DNA of 54,617 nt from Parcubacteria group bacterium ADurb.Bin115 (GTDB lineage Bacteria; Patescibacteriota; Patescibacteriia; Patescibacteriales; UBA12465), in NCBI GenBank assembly GCA_002070735.1, contig MWDX01000032.1, positions 1-54,617 on the forward strand, written 5' to 3'. This document shows, piece after piece, positions 25,767 through 33,825 of this stretch (positions are counted from its first letter, which is position 1; each line of letters opens with the position of its first letter). The notes below the pieces were generated by a model that was given only the letters and a program-made list of their open reading frames with translations, made no database searches and had not been told where the DNA came from. Position numbers and translations under genes: made by a program.

Positions 25767-26303
25767 ATGGAAATTAAAGCTAGTTTAAATCATTTGAGAA
25801 TGTCTCCGCGCAAAGCGCGCTTGGTTCTTGATGTTGTCCGCGGCCTTCAGGTTGATAAAGCTTTGGAACAGCTGCAGTTTTTGAATAAATTGGCGGCCGC
25901 ACCGATTAAGAAATTAATTGAATCCGCCCTTGCTAATGCTGAACATAATTTCAGCCTGGAGAGAAGTAATTTATTAATTAAGGAAATTAAAGCTGATAGC
26001 GGTTTAACTTTAAAGCGTTGGATGCCTAAGGCTCATGGTCGTGCGACTGTTATCCGCCAGCGCGGTTGCCGGGTCAAGGTAGTTTTGGCGGAAATAGTAG
26101 AAAGTGGTAAGAAAGAAGCCCGTAAGAGTAAAGTTGAGGCTCCGGTTAAATTAGAGCAAATAGCCGCCGAGGCAGAAAAACGCTCTAAAGCCGGCGCGAA
26201 AAAAGATGAGGCTGTTAAGAATACCGCTAAAACCAAGACTGAATCGAAATCCGGTAAAGGATTCACCACTAAAATTTTTAATCGTAAGGCGGGAAGCAAA
26301 TAA
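25767..26303 (+). CDS. rplV: 50S ribosomal protein uL22 with C-terminal extension
   Basis: uL22 lines the exit tunnel with a long beta hairpin. The start is taken at MEIKASLNHLRMSPRKARL (25767); a GTG at 25758 is possible. The core has RKARLVLDVVRGLQVDKALEQL and KRWMPKAHGRATVIRQRGCRVKVVL, ending near residue 112. About 65 Lys/Ala/Glu-rich residues follow, for 178 in total against a usual 110. The tail is low-complexity. Confidence 0.95.
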   Translation: MEIKASLNHLRMSPRKARLVLDVVRGLQVDKALEQLQFLNKLAAAPIKKLIESALANAEHNFSLERSNLLIKEIKADSGLTLKRWMPKAHGRATVIRQRGCRVKVVLAEIVESGKKEARKSKVEAPVKLEQIAAEAEKRSKAGAKKDEAVKNTAKTKTESKSGKGFTTKIFNRKAGSK

Positions 26304-26334
26304 TTTAGCAAATTAATCACGCATAACCAATAGT

Positions 26335-27015
26335 ATGGGTAAAAAAGTAAATCCAAAAGTAATGCGCTTAGGCGTCATCAAGACTTGGCCATCGGTCTGG
26401 TTTGAAAGCGGCCGTAATTATATCAAGAATGTCCAGCAGGATATCGCTATTCGCAAGCATCTGATTAAGACAATGCGCGAAGCCGGTATTGATAAAGTAG
26501 AAATAGTGCGCAGCTTAAATAAAATCACTCTTAATATTTGGACCGCTAAGCCCGGTTTGATTATCGGTCGCGGCGGCAATGGTGTTGAAGATTTAAAAAA
26601 GAAAATTCATGATCAGTTTTTGCGTAATTTCCGCATGGGTGAAATTAATCTTAATATCAAGGAGGTTAATCGTCCTCAATTAAGCGCCCAGATTGCTGTT
26701 CAGTCCGCTATTTTAGATATTGAAAAGCGCGTGCCTTTCCGTAAAGTAATGAAGCAGCTTATTAGCCGGGTTGAGCGCGGCGGCGCCTTAGGCGTCAAAG
26801 TGCAGATTAGCGGCCGTTTAAACGGTGCCGAAATTGCGCGTACCGAAAAATTGGTTTCCGGCAAAGTGCCTTTACAGACTTTGCGCGCCGATATTGATTA
26901 TGCGCGCGGCGTCGCTCACACCAGCTACGGCGCTATTGGCATCAAAGTTTGGATTTACAAAGGAGAAATATTTGAAAAAGAAAAAGACGGCAAAGGAGAA
27001 TTGATTGCCGCTTAA
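26335..27015 (+). CDS. rpsC: 30S ribosomal protein uS3
   Basis: uS3 forms part of the mRNA entry channel and helicase site. The 226-residue protein starts MGKKVNPKVMRLGVIKTWPS, includes the KH-domain motif GLIIGRGGNGVEDLKKKI and the C-terminal RRVERGGALGVKVQISGRLNGAEIARTEKL-type region. Length is normal. Confidence 0.97.
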   Translation: MGKKVNPKVMRLGVIKTWPSVWFESGRNYIKNVQQDIAIRKHLIKTMREAGIDKVEIVRSLNKITLNIWTAKPGLIIGRGGNGVEDLKKKIHDQFLRNFRMGEINLNIKEVNRPQLSAQIAVQSAILDIEKRVPFRKVMKQLISRVERGGALGVKVQISGRLNGAEIARTEKLVSGKVPLQTLRADIDYARGVAHTSYGAIGIKVWIYKGEIFEKEKDGKGELIAA

Positions 27016-27043
27016 ATAAAAATTAAAAGATTTAAATACCGAT

Positions 27044-27448
27044 ATGTTAATGCCTAAGAAAACTAAATACCGTAAAGATCATAAACGCCGTCGCGGCGGT
27101 GTCGCCACGCGTTTGGTCGATGTCAATTTTGGCAGCTACGGCCTAAAAGCGATGACGGCACACTGGATAAATTCTCGTCAGATTGAGGCGGCTCGGAGAG
27201 TAATGACTCGTTATATCAAGAAGACCGGGAAACTTTGGATTAGAATTTTTCCTGATAAGCCGGTCACCGCTCATGGCGGGGAAATGCCTATGGGTAAAGG
27301 TAAGGGCGCAGTCGATCACTATGTCTGCGTCGTCAAGCCCGGTACGGTTATGTTCGAAATTGAGGGGATTGATGAAAAAACCGCTCGCGAAGCTATGACT
27401 TTGGCCGGTCATAAATTACCGGTTAAATGCAAGGTGCTTAGCAAATAA
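27044..27448 (+). CDS. rplP: 50S ribosomal protein uL16
   Basis: uL16 positions tRNA in the A and P sites. The 134-residue protein starts MLMPKKTKYRKDHKRRRGG, with RQIEAARRVMTRYIKKTGKLWIRIFPDKPVTAHGGEMPMGKGKG and the usual KLPVKCKV end. The start MLMP is conserved in the family, so 27044 is preferred over 27050. Confidence 0.97.
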   Translation: MLMPKKTKYRKDHKRRRGGVATRLVDVNFGSYGLKAMTAHWINSRQIEAARRVMTRYIKKTGKLWIRIFPDKPVTAHGGEMPMGKGKGAVDHYVCVVKPGTVMFEIEGIDEKTAREAMTLAGHKLPVKCKVLSK

Positions 27449-27482
27449 AAAGCCACCACTCGAGCAATTATTTATTAATAAT

Positions 27483-27668
27483 ATGGAAATAAAAGAGCTT
27501 AAAACTAAAAATCCGTCCGAGCTACAAGCTCTGTTGGCTCAATCCCGTGAAAAGCTGCGTGAATTGCGCTTTAAAGATTCTAATCGTCAACTCAAAAATA
27601 TCCGTGAAATCAGGCAGATTAGAGAAACAATCGCCAGAATTTTAACGGTGCTTAACACCAAAGCTTAA
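27483..27668 (+). CDS. rpmC: 50S ribosomal protein uL29
   Basis: uL29 is a small helical hairpin at the tunnel exit next to uL23. The 61-residue protein has MEIKELKTKNPSELQALLAQSREKLRELRF and NIREIRQIRETIARILTVLN. Length is normal and the position between rplP and rpsQ is canonical. Confidence 0.95.
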   Translation: MEIKELKTKNPSELQALLAQSREKLRELRFKDSNRQLKNIREIRQIRETIARILTVLNTKA

Positions 27669-27679
27669 CTTAAACTTTT

Positions 27680-27952
27680 ATGCCTGCCCAAAAACAAACA
27701 AAGGCTATCTCTGCCGACAATAAAATTATCAAGCGTTTTCACGGAGTAGTTGTAAGCGCTAAAGGCGACAAGACCGCCGTCGTTAAGGTTGATACCGTTA
27801 AGATGAATCAGAAATATCAGAAACGTTACACGGTTAGCCGTCAATATCAGGTGCATGATGAGGAAAATAAGAGTAAAGAAGGCGATAAAGTTACCTTTAT
27901 CGAATGCCGCCCTTTAAGCAAGAACAAGCGTTGGCGGATAATTGAGAACTAA
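27680..27952 (+). CDS. rpsQ: 30S ribosomal protein uS17
   Basis: uS17 is a primary-binding OB-fold protein of the 30S body. The 90-residue protein has [42 protein letters not shown] and [20 protein letters not shown]. The N-terminus [15 protein letters not shown] is slightly extended. It starts 11 nt after rpmC. Confidence 0.96.
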   Translation: MPAQKQTKAISADNKIIKRFHGVVVSAKGDKTAVVKVDTVKMNQKYQKRYTVSRQYQVHDEENKSKEGDKVTFIECRPLSKNKRWRIIEN

Positions 27953-27967
27953 AGCAGCTTGGCTTAT

Positions 27968-27988
27968 CCGTCCTTTATGAGAGGGCGG
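27968..27988 (+). promoter_or_regulatory. Intercistronic hairpin upstream of rplN
   Basis: CCGTCCT (27968-27974) pairs with AGGGCGG (27982-27988), one G-T pair, in the 53-nt spacer before rplN. In E. coli, spc-operon control acts on the rplN-rplE region; a similar role here is only a suggestion. Confidence 0.4.
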
Positions 27989-28005
27989 AAATTAACGATA
28001 TTAGT

Positions 28006-28380
28006 ATGATTCAAGTACAGACAAAATTAAAAGTAGCCGATAATTCCGGCGCTAAAGAAATAATGTGTATCCGCGTATTAGGCGGCTATCGCAAGCGTTA
28101 TGCCCGAGTCGGCGATATCATCATCGGCACGGTTAAGAGCGCTTTGCCGCATGCGGCTGTCAAAAAGAGCGATGTGGTTAAAGCTGTTATTGTGCGCACC
28201 AACAAGGAAATAAGGCGTCAAGACGGTACTTACGTTCGTTTTGACGACAATGCTTGTGTGATTATCGTCGACAAGGATAAGAAAGACCCGAAGGGTACTC
28301 GCATTTTTGGCCCGGTGGCCAGGGAAGTGCGTCGTGCTGGTTTTGTCAAAATCGCCTCTTTGGCTCCCGAGGTTTTATAA
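28006..28380 (+). CDS. rplN: 50S ribosomal protein uL14
   Basis: uL14 contacts the 30S subunit at bridges B5 and B8. The 124-residue protein begins [27 protein letters not shown] and contains [30 protein letters not shown] and [13 protein letters not shown]. Length is near the usual 122. Confidence 0.97.
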   Translation: MIQVQTKLKVADNSGAKEIMCIRVLGGYRKRYARVGDIIIGTVKSALPHAAVKKSDVVKAVIVRTNKEIRRQDGTYVRFDDNACVIIVDKDKKDPKGTRIFGPVAREVRRAGFVKIASLAPEVL

Positions 28381-28404
28381 TTAAAAGCGCCAATTTGAAT
28401 ATAT

Positions 28405-28725
28405 ATGAACATCAAGAAAAATGACACTGTTAAAATATTAACGGGTAAAGATAAAGGTAAAACCGGTAAAGTTTTGCAAGTCCTTCCGGCCGAAGATAAG
28501 GTTAGTATCGAAGGTTTAAATTTGCTGATTAAACATATGCGCCCCAGCCGTAAAGGTGAAAAAGGCCAGCGCATTGAATTTCCGGCCTTTATTAAGGCGA
28601 GTAACGTTGCTTTAATATGTCCTTCTTGTGGACGTCAAACGAGGGTTGCTGCCAAGATTGTTGCCGGAGAGAAGGGAAACAAAAAATATCGGGTCTGCAA
28701 GAAATGCCAGACCGTAATCGAGTAA
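28405..28725 (+). CDS. rplX: 50S ribosomal protein uL24
   Basis: uL24 initiates 50S assembly and borders the tunnel exit. The 106-residue protein has the KOW motif KNDTVKILTGKDKGKTGKVLQVLP and a four-Cys zinc ribbon (CPSC near residue 72, CKKC near 98). Length is normal for the zinc-bearing version. Confidence 0.96.
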   Translation: MNIKKNDTVKILTGKDKGKTGKVLQVLPAEDKVSIEGLNLLIKHMRPSRKGEKGQRIEFPAFIKASNVALICPSCGRQTRVAAKIVAGEKGNKKYRVCKKCQTVIE

Positions 28726-28735
28726 TTCCAATTTT

Positions 28736-29281
28736 ATGCGTTTAAAAGAAAAATATCAAAAAGAAATCGTACCTAGCTTAAAGGAGAAGTTTTCTTATAA
28801 AAATGCCATCCTGGTTCCTCGTTTGCAGAAAGTCGTAATTAATATGGGCTTCGGTAAACACGCTAAGGAAAAAGAGGCTATTAGCGCGATTGAATCCGCT
28901 TTGACTAAAATTAGCGGTCAGAAGCCGATTTTAACCAAAGCCAAAAAATCAATTTCCGCCTTTAAGGTTCGTGAAGGGATGGTTGTCGGTGCGGTGGTGA
29001 CTCTACGCGGTGAGAGGATGTATGATTTTGTAGAAAAATTGGTGAATATTTCTTTTCCGCGCGTTCGTGATTTCCGGGGCATCAGTGATAGAAGTGTTGA
29101 TCGCAACGGTAATATGACCATCGGTTTGAAAGATTATTCCTGTTTTCCTGAATTGAAGGCGGAAGATATTGATCAGATTTATGGCTTAGAAATTTGTTTG
29201 GACACCAACGCTAAGAACTACGAGGAAGGTTTAGCTTTATTTCAGGCTCTCGGCTTTCCTTTTAAAAAGAACAAAAAATAA
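28736..29281 (+). CDS. rplE: 50S ribosomal protein uL5
   Basis: uL5 binds 5S rRNA and the P-site tRNA elbow. The 181-residue protein includes VPRLQKVVINMGFGKHAKEKEAI, RGERMYDFVEKLVNISFPRVRDFRG and the NMTIGLKDYSCFPEL segment. Length is normal. Confidence 0.97.
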   Translation: MRLKEKYQKEIVPSLKEKFSYKNAILVPRLQKVVINMGFGKHAKEKEAISAIESALTKISGQKPILTKAKKSISAFKVREGMVVGAVVTLRGERMYDFVEKLVNISFPRVRDFRGISDRSVDRNGNMTIGLKDYSCFPELKAEDIDQIYGLEICLDTNAKNYEEGLALFQALGFPFKKNKK

Positions 29282-29293
29282 TTTACATATCAT

Positions 29294-29479
29294 ATGGCAA
29301 GAACAGCTCTCATCGTCAAAGCGAAGCGCAAACCGAAATTTTCCACCCGCAAGATTAATCGTTGCTGGCGTTGCGGTCGTAACCACGGCTATCTGCGCGA
29401 CTTCGGTTTGTGCCGCATCTGCTTCCGCGAATTAGCTGATAACGGCGACCTGCCGGGTATCACCAAATCTAGCTGGTAA
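29294..29479 (+). CDS. rpsN: 30S ribosomal protein uS14, zinc type
   Basis: The 61-residue protein starts [20 protein letters not shown] and shows CWRC and CRIC zinc knuckles in [26 protein letters not shown]. It is the short zinc-binding uS14 (type Z). Position between rplE and rpsH is canonical. Confidence 0.97.
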   Translation: MARTALIVKAKRKPKFSTRKINRCWRCGRNHGYLRDFGLCRICFRELADNGDLPGITKSSW

Positions 29480-29518
29480 ATTCCGGCCGCCCATATTATC
29501 TAAACATAGTATAACAAT

Positions 29519-29929
29519 ATGACAGATTCAATCGCAGACATGTTTACACGCATCCGTAACGCTTCCGCCATCAAGCAAGCCGAAGTTTTAATGCCGATGA
29601 GTAAAATAAAATACGAAATCGCCAAAATTTTGGAAAGAGAAGGCTGGATTAGCCACGCTGAAATCGTTGCCGGTGGCTTGAATGCGCGCCGCAGCCAATT
29701 TGATCAATTAAAAATCGTTTTGAAATATCACAAGAATGGCAACCCGGTTATCAGTAACATCAAACGCATCTCTAAGGCCGGTTCCAGAGTTTATGTCGGT
29801 AAAGAAAACATCCCTACCGTTTTGAATAATTTTGGTATGGCGATTATTTCCACTTCTTCTGGTTTAATGACCAATCGTGAAGCCTATCGTCAGAAAATAG
29901 GCGGCGAAGTGGTCGGCGAAGTGTACTAA
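29519..29929 (+). CDS. rpsH: 30S ribosomal protein uS8
   Basis: uS8 is a primary-binding protein of the 30S platform; in E. coli it represses the spc operon. The 136-residue protein begins MTDSIADMFTRIRNASAIKQ and ends with the STSSGLMTNREAYRQKIGGEVVGEVY motif. The NARRSQFDQLKIVLKY insert is close to normal length. Confidence 0.96.
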   Translation: MTDSIADMFTRIRNASAIKQAEVLMPMSKIKYEIAKILEREGWISHAEIVAGGLNARRSQFDQLKIVLKYHKNGNPVISNIKRISKAGSRVYVGKENIPTVLNNFGMAIISTSSGLMTNREAYRQKIGGEVVGEVY

Positions 29930-29984
29930 CTAATTTCGCGGTTAGGTTCCGGTCTCAGGCTGGATCATCACCGCTTCGGAAAAT

Positions 29985-30524
29985 ATGTCTCGTTTAGGAA
30001 AATTACCCATCAAATTACTAGAAGGCGTCAGCGCTCAATTTAATAACGGCGTTTTGACCGTTAAGGGGCCGAAAGGAGAACTGTCTCGCGCCCTTAAAAC
30101 TCCGGTTACAGTAGAAATCGATGAGGCGGCCATTAGAATTGTCGTCACTCAGAACACTAAAGATGCCAGTGCTTATTGGGGTTTATATCGCGCCTTAGTT
30201 AATAATATGGTAACCGGAGTTAAAGTCGGTTTCACTAAGAAATTAGAGATTAATGGCGTCGGTTATCGGGTAGCCGTCAACGGCAGTAAGTTAAATTTAA
30301 ATCTCGGCTATTCTCACCCGATAGAATTTCCTTTACCGGCTGGCATCAGTGCCACCGTCGAAGCTAATGTCATCACTTTAAGCGGCATTGATAATGAGTT
30401 GTTGGGCAACACTGCCTTTAAAATCAGAAAATTACGCGTTCCTGAACCTTATAAAGGTAAGGGTGTTAAATATGTCGACGAGGTCCTGCGTCGCAAGGCC
30501 GGTAAGACCGCTGCTAAGAAGTAA
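29985..30524 (+). CDS. rplF: 50S ribosomal protein uL6
   Basis: uL6 lies near the factor-binding centre. The 179-residue protein starts MSRLGKLPIKLLEGVSAQFN, with NGVLTVKGPKGELSR, the LEINGVGYRVAVNGSKLNLNLGYSHP repeat unit and PEPYKGKGVKYVDEVLRRKAGKT. Length is normal. Confidence 0.97.
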   Translation: MSRLGKLPIKLLEGVSAQFNNGVLTVKGPKGELSRALKTPVTVEIDEAAIRIVVTQNTKDASAYWGLYRALVNNMVTGVKVGFTKKLEINGVGYRVAVNGSKLNLNLGYSHPIEFPLPAGISATVEANVITLSGIDNELLGNTAFKIRKLRVPEPYKGKGVKYVDEVLRRKAGKTAAKK

Positions 30525-30546
30525 AGTAATCTTTTGCTAAAAATAT

Positions 30547-30906
30547 ATGATGAATATTATAAAAAAAGAAAAAGCCAGAAAACAGCGTCGCCAGGATAAA
30601 GTGCGTGCTAAGATTAGTGGCACCGCTTCTCGCCCTCGTCTTAATGTTTTTCGTTCTAATCGGGGTCTTTATCTACAATTAATTGATGATGTTTCCGGTC
30701 GCACTTTAGCCAGTGCTCATGTTCGAGAATTAAAAGACAAAAAATTGAAGAAGGTGGAAGCCGCTGCCGCTTTAGGTAAAATTTTAGCGGAAAAGGCCAG
30801 GGCTTTGGGTATCAAAGAAGCAGTTTTTGACCGCAGTTCCTATCGCTATCACGGTCGTGTTAAGGCGGTGGCTGAGGCGGCTCGGGAGCAAGGATTAGTT
30901 TTCTAA
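30547..30906 (+). CDS. rplR: 50S ribosomal protein uL18
   Basis: uL18 binds 5S rRNA. The 119-residue protein contains [29 protein letters not shown] and [26 protein letters not shown]. The start could be 30547 or the adjacent ATG at 30550. Length is normal. Confidence 0.96.
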   Translation: MMNIIKKEKARKQRRQDKVRAKISGTASRPRLNVFRSNRGLYLQLIDDVSGRTLASAHVRELKDKKLKKVEAAAALGKILAEKARALGIKEAVFDRSSYRYHGRVKAVAEAAREQGLVF

Positions 30907-30935
30907 ATTTTTAGATAAGTATTAAGATTTTTCAT

Positions 30936-31625
30936 ATGGCAGACGATAACAAACAAGTAGAAGCTGATACTCCGGAAAATAAGGTGGCCACGGCGGTAGC
31001 CAAGGACATTTACGGAGGTCAGGAAAAACGTCAGCGCGGCGCTTCCGGACGCGGTCCGCGACGCGATAGTCGCGGTAGCCGTGATGAGCGCAAAGACGAA
31101 AAGGAACAGCGTATTTTAGAGATTGCCCGGGTTACTCGCGTTATGGCCGGCGGCAAGCGTATGAATTTTCGCGCTTGTGTCGCCATTGGTGATCGTAAAG
31201 GCAATATTGGTTTGGGTTTGGGCAAGGGCGCTGATGTTACCCTGGCCGTCAATAAGGCGGTTAATCGCGCTCAGAAAGAAATGTTAAAAGTGAGCATAGT
31301 TAATGACACTATTCCTCATGTTGTTCGTCAGAAATTAGGCGCGGCCCTTATCGTTTTCAAACCGGCTCAACAGGGACGCGGTGTTATCGCTGGTGGCGTT
31401 GTTCGGGCAATTTTAGAACTAGCCGGCATCAAAAACGTCACCAGTAAAGTTTTGGGCACTAACAATAAGATTAATAATGCTCGCTGCACTTTCGCCGCTT
31501 TAGCAAGCCTGCGCCAGCCAGATAAGAAATCCGTTAAGACTAAGGAGAAAAAAGAGGTGAAGACCGAAGTAAAGGAAGAAAAAACTGTTAAGGCCGCTCC
31601 GAAAAAAGCAGCGACCAAGAAATAA
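30936..31625 (+). CDS. rpsE: 30S ribosomal protein uS5 with terminal extensions
   Basis: uS5 shapes the mRNA entry site and affects decoding accuracy. The core begins near residue 58 (EQRILEIARVTRVMAGGKRMNFRACVAIGD) and includes VRQKLGAALIVFKPAQQGRGVIAGGVVRAILELAGIKN. An Arg/Gly/Asp-rich tail of about 55 residues precedes it and a Lys/Glu/Ala-rich tail of about 30 follows, for 229 residues in all. rpmD, which normally follows, is missing. Confidence 0.96.
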   Translation: MADDNKQVEADTPENKVATAVAKDIYGGQEKRQRGASGRGPRRDSRGSRDERKDEKEQRILEIARVTRVMAGGKRMNFRACVAIGDRKGNIGLGLGKGADVTLAVNKAVNRAQKEMLKVSIVNDTIPHVVRQKLGAALIVFKPAQQGRGVIAGGVVRAILELAGIKNVTSKVLGTNNKINNARCTFAALASLRQPDKKSVKTKEKKEVKTEVKEEKTVKAAPKKAATKK

Positions 31626-31654
31626 AAGCAGATTTTAAAGATAAAAATAATTTT

Positions 31655-32071
31655 ATGTTGTCATTGAACAATATTAAGCGCTCTTCCGGCGCTACCCATA
31701 AGAAGAAACGCGTTGGTCGCGGCAATGCTTCCGGCCACGGTACCTACAGTACTCGTGGTTTAAAGGGGCAGAAAGCTCGTTCCGGTGTTAGCGGCTTGAA
31801 GCGTCTCGGGATGCGCAAGCAATTACTCCAGACTCCAAAATTACGCGGTTTCCGTTCTCTCCAGCCGAAGAATCAGATTGTTTCTGTTGCCTTGATTAAT
31901 AAGAATTTTCATGACGGCGATGTTATTACTCCAGAATCTTTATGGCAGGCAGGTTTAATCAAGAACGTCTCTTCTCCGGTTAAAATTTTAGGGAAGGAAA
32001 AATTAACGATTAAAGTCAAATTCGAGAAGGTTGCCATGAGCGCCGGCGTCAAGAGCCAGATATCCGCTTAG
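31655..32071 (+). CDS. rplO: 50S ribosomal protein uL15
   Basis: The 138-residue protein has KKKRVGRGNASGHGTYSTRGLKGQKARSG, the glycine-rich N-terminal extension typical of uL15, and the VTPESLWQAGLI-like ITPESLWQAGLIKN motif. It follows rpsE after 29 nt, with no room for rpmD (uL30). Length is slightly short of the usual 144. Confidence 0.96.
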   Translation: MLSLNNIKRSSGATHKKKRVGRGNASGHGTYSTRGLKGQKARSGVSGLKRLGMRKQLLQTPKLRGFRSLQPKNQIVSVALINKNFHDGDVITPESLWQAGLIKNVSSPVKILGKEKLTIKVKFEKVAMSAGVKSQISA

Positions 32072-32109
32072 GATATTTGGCTTTTGCCTATATTTAGTAA
32101 TTTAAATTT

Positions 32110-33381
32110 ATGTTGGCAAAATTAGAACAAATTTGGAAAGCGAAAGATTTGCGCAGAAGCATATTGTTTGTGTTCGCCATGCTGGTAGTTTTCCGCTTGG
32201 CGGCCCATATTCCAGTGCCAGGGGTTGATACTGCGGCTTTGAAGAATCTTTTTGCCTCTAATGAGATATTAGGCTTAATGAATATTTTCTCCGGCGGGGG
32301 CATGGAAAATTTTTCCATCGTGATGATGGGGATCGCTCCTTACATTACGGCTTCTATTATTTTTCAACTTTTAGGCATGATTATTCCTAAAATTGAGGAA
32401 ATGCAGAAAGAAGAAAGCGGCCGCCAGAAAATTAATATGTGGACCCGCTGGGCAACCGTGCCTTTGGCCGCCATGCAAGCTTACGGCATGATTACGCTTT
32501 TACAGCGTTCCAACCAAGGTATATTAGGCGATATCAGCGCTTTTGATTTTGGTGTTATTATTTTAACCATTACCGCCGGCACTATTTTTCTAATGTGGAT
32601 TGGTGAATTAATTTCTGAGAAGAAAATTGGCAACGGCATTTCCCTTTTAATTTTTGCCGGTATTGTCGCTGGTATTTGGCAACAGCTTCAGCAATTTATC
32701 TTGACTTTTGATCAGACTCAGATATTTACCGTCGTTGGTTTCGTGGTTGTCGCTATTTTAACTGTCATCGGCGTTGTTATTGTCAATGAGGGTCAGCGCA
32801 ATATCCCGGTCCAGTATGCCCGCCAAATTCGCGGTAATCGCGCTTTCGGCGGCACCAGTACTCATTTACCCTTACGCGTTAATATGGCCGGCGTTATCCC
32901 GATTATCTTCGCTATTTCCGTCGTCTTGTTTCCGCCGATGATTGCCCAATTCTTCTTGCATGCCCGCACAGCCTGGATTGCCAATTTCTCTGCTAAGGTG
33001 ATTGAAATCTTTAACAATCAGTTAATTTACGGCATTATTTATTTCATCCTGGTTTTCGCTTTTACTTATTTCTATACTGAAGTTATTTTCCATCCTGATC
33101 AAATTTCCGAGAATTTACAGAAACAGGGCGGTTTTATTCCCGGCATTCGTCCCGGTAAACCGACTAGGGATTACTTAGCGTATACAGCCCATCGCATTAT
33201 TTTTGCCGGCGCGTTGTTTTTAAGCCTTATCGCCGTTTTGCCGTTAGTAATGCGTTATTTTACCGGTATCCAGTCGATGGCTATCGGCGGCACCGGTTTG
33301 CTTATCGTTGTTTCCGTAGTTATTGAAACGGTCAAACAGATTGAGTCGCAGCTGACAATGAGAGAGTATGATGGGATTTAA
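32110..33381 (+). CDS. secY: Preprotein translocase subunit SecY
   Basis: SecY is the channel of the general secretion pathway in the cytoplasmic membrane. The 423-residue protein has about ten hydrophobic segments, starts with RRSILFVFAMLVVFRLAAHIPVPGVD, carries the plug region (FSGGGMENFSIVMMGIAPYI) and cytoplasmic loops GQRNIPVQYAR and PGIRPGKPTRDYL. Length is normal. It closes the operon and is followed by a strong terminator; adk and map do not directly follow as they do in many bacteria. Confidence 0.97.
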   Translation: MLAKLEQIWKAKDLRRSILFVFAMLVVFRLAAHIPVPGVDTAALKNLFASNEILGLMNIFSGGGMENFSIVMMGIAPYITASIIFQLLGMIIPKIEEMQKEESGRQKINMWTRWATVPLAAMQAYGMITLLQRSNQGILGDISAFDFGVIILTITAGTIFLMWIGELISEKKIGNGISLLIFAGIVAGIWQQLQQFILTFDQTQIFTVVGFVVVAILTVIGVVIVNEGQRNIPVQYARQIRGNRAFGGTSTHLPLRVNMAGVIPIIFAISVVLFPPMIAQFFLHARTAWIANFSAKVIEIFNNQLIYGIIYFILVFAFTYFYTEVIFHPDQISENLQKQGGFIPGIRPGKPTRDYLAYTAHRIIFAGALFLSLIAVLPLVMRYFTGIQSMAIGGTGLLIVVSVVIETVKQIESQLTMREYDGI

Positions 33382-33430
33382 TTGGCCGAATTATATTTTA
33401 TTATTTTATAATTAAAAAAATAATTTAAAA

Positions 33431-33452
33431 ATGTAGCGAAAGCTACATTTTT
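33431..33452 (+). terminator. Intrinsic terminator after secY
   Basis: TGTAGC pairs with GCTACA around a GAAA tetraloop, preceded by A-rich and followed by TTTTT sequence. It ends the rplC-secY operon. Confidence 0.85.
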
Positions 33453-33453
33453 A

Positions 33454-33462
33454 TGATATAAT
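33454..33462 (+). promoter_or_regulatory. Extended -10 promoter after the secY terminator
   Basis: TGA-TATAAT (TGnTATAAT) at 33454-33462 directly follows the terminator and lies 22 nt before the next gene. No clear -35 is seen, as is allowed for extended -10 promoters. Confidence 0.6.
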
Positions 33463-33484
33463 CAGCTTGTAAATTCTTAAACCT

Positions 33485-33778
33485 ATGGATTTGAAAGATT
33501 TTTTGGCTAATATAAAAGATGAGCCCAGCGATATTATTGAGCGCAAGCTCAACGAACTGGTGCGGGAAAATTATCATTTCCAGCATCTTAGTTCTGAGAA
33601 TAAGGAAATAGTTTTGGCTTTGGTCAAGAGATATAAAGAAAAATTGCGTACCGGTAAAGGTGTTTCCCAATACGTAATTAATCGCGATATGTATAAGTTA
33701 TATCGGCAGAGATACGATTTAAAATTGACTGAAGTTGATTGTGACCATATTCGAGAAATTTTGGAGAGTTTTAAGTAA
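33485..33778 (+). CDS. Hypothetical protein
   Basis: I do not recognise this 97-residue, highly charged, probably all-helical protein (MDLKDFLANIKDEPSDIIERKLNELVRENYHF...). It has no cysteines suggesting a zinc site except one near the C-terminus and no membrane segment. It is transcribed from its own extended -10 promoter and followed 47 nt later by map. Confidence 0.65.
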   Translation: MDLKDFLANIKDEPSDIIERKLNELVRENYHFQHLSSENKEIVLALVKRYKEKLRTGKGVSQYVINRDMYKLYRQRYDLKLTEVDCDHIREILESFK

Positions 33779-33825
33779 AAAAAGAAACAGCCGCTTGGCC
33801 AAAATATTAGTTTGGTAATTTTATT

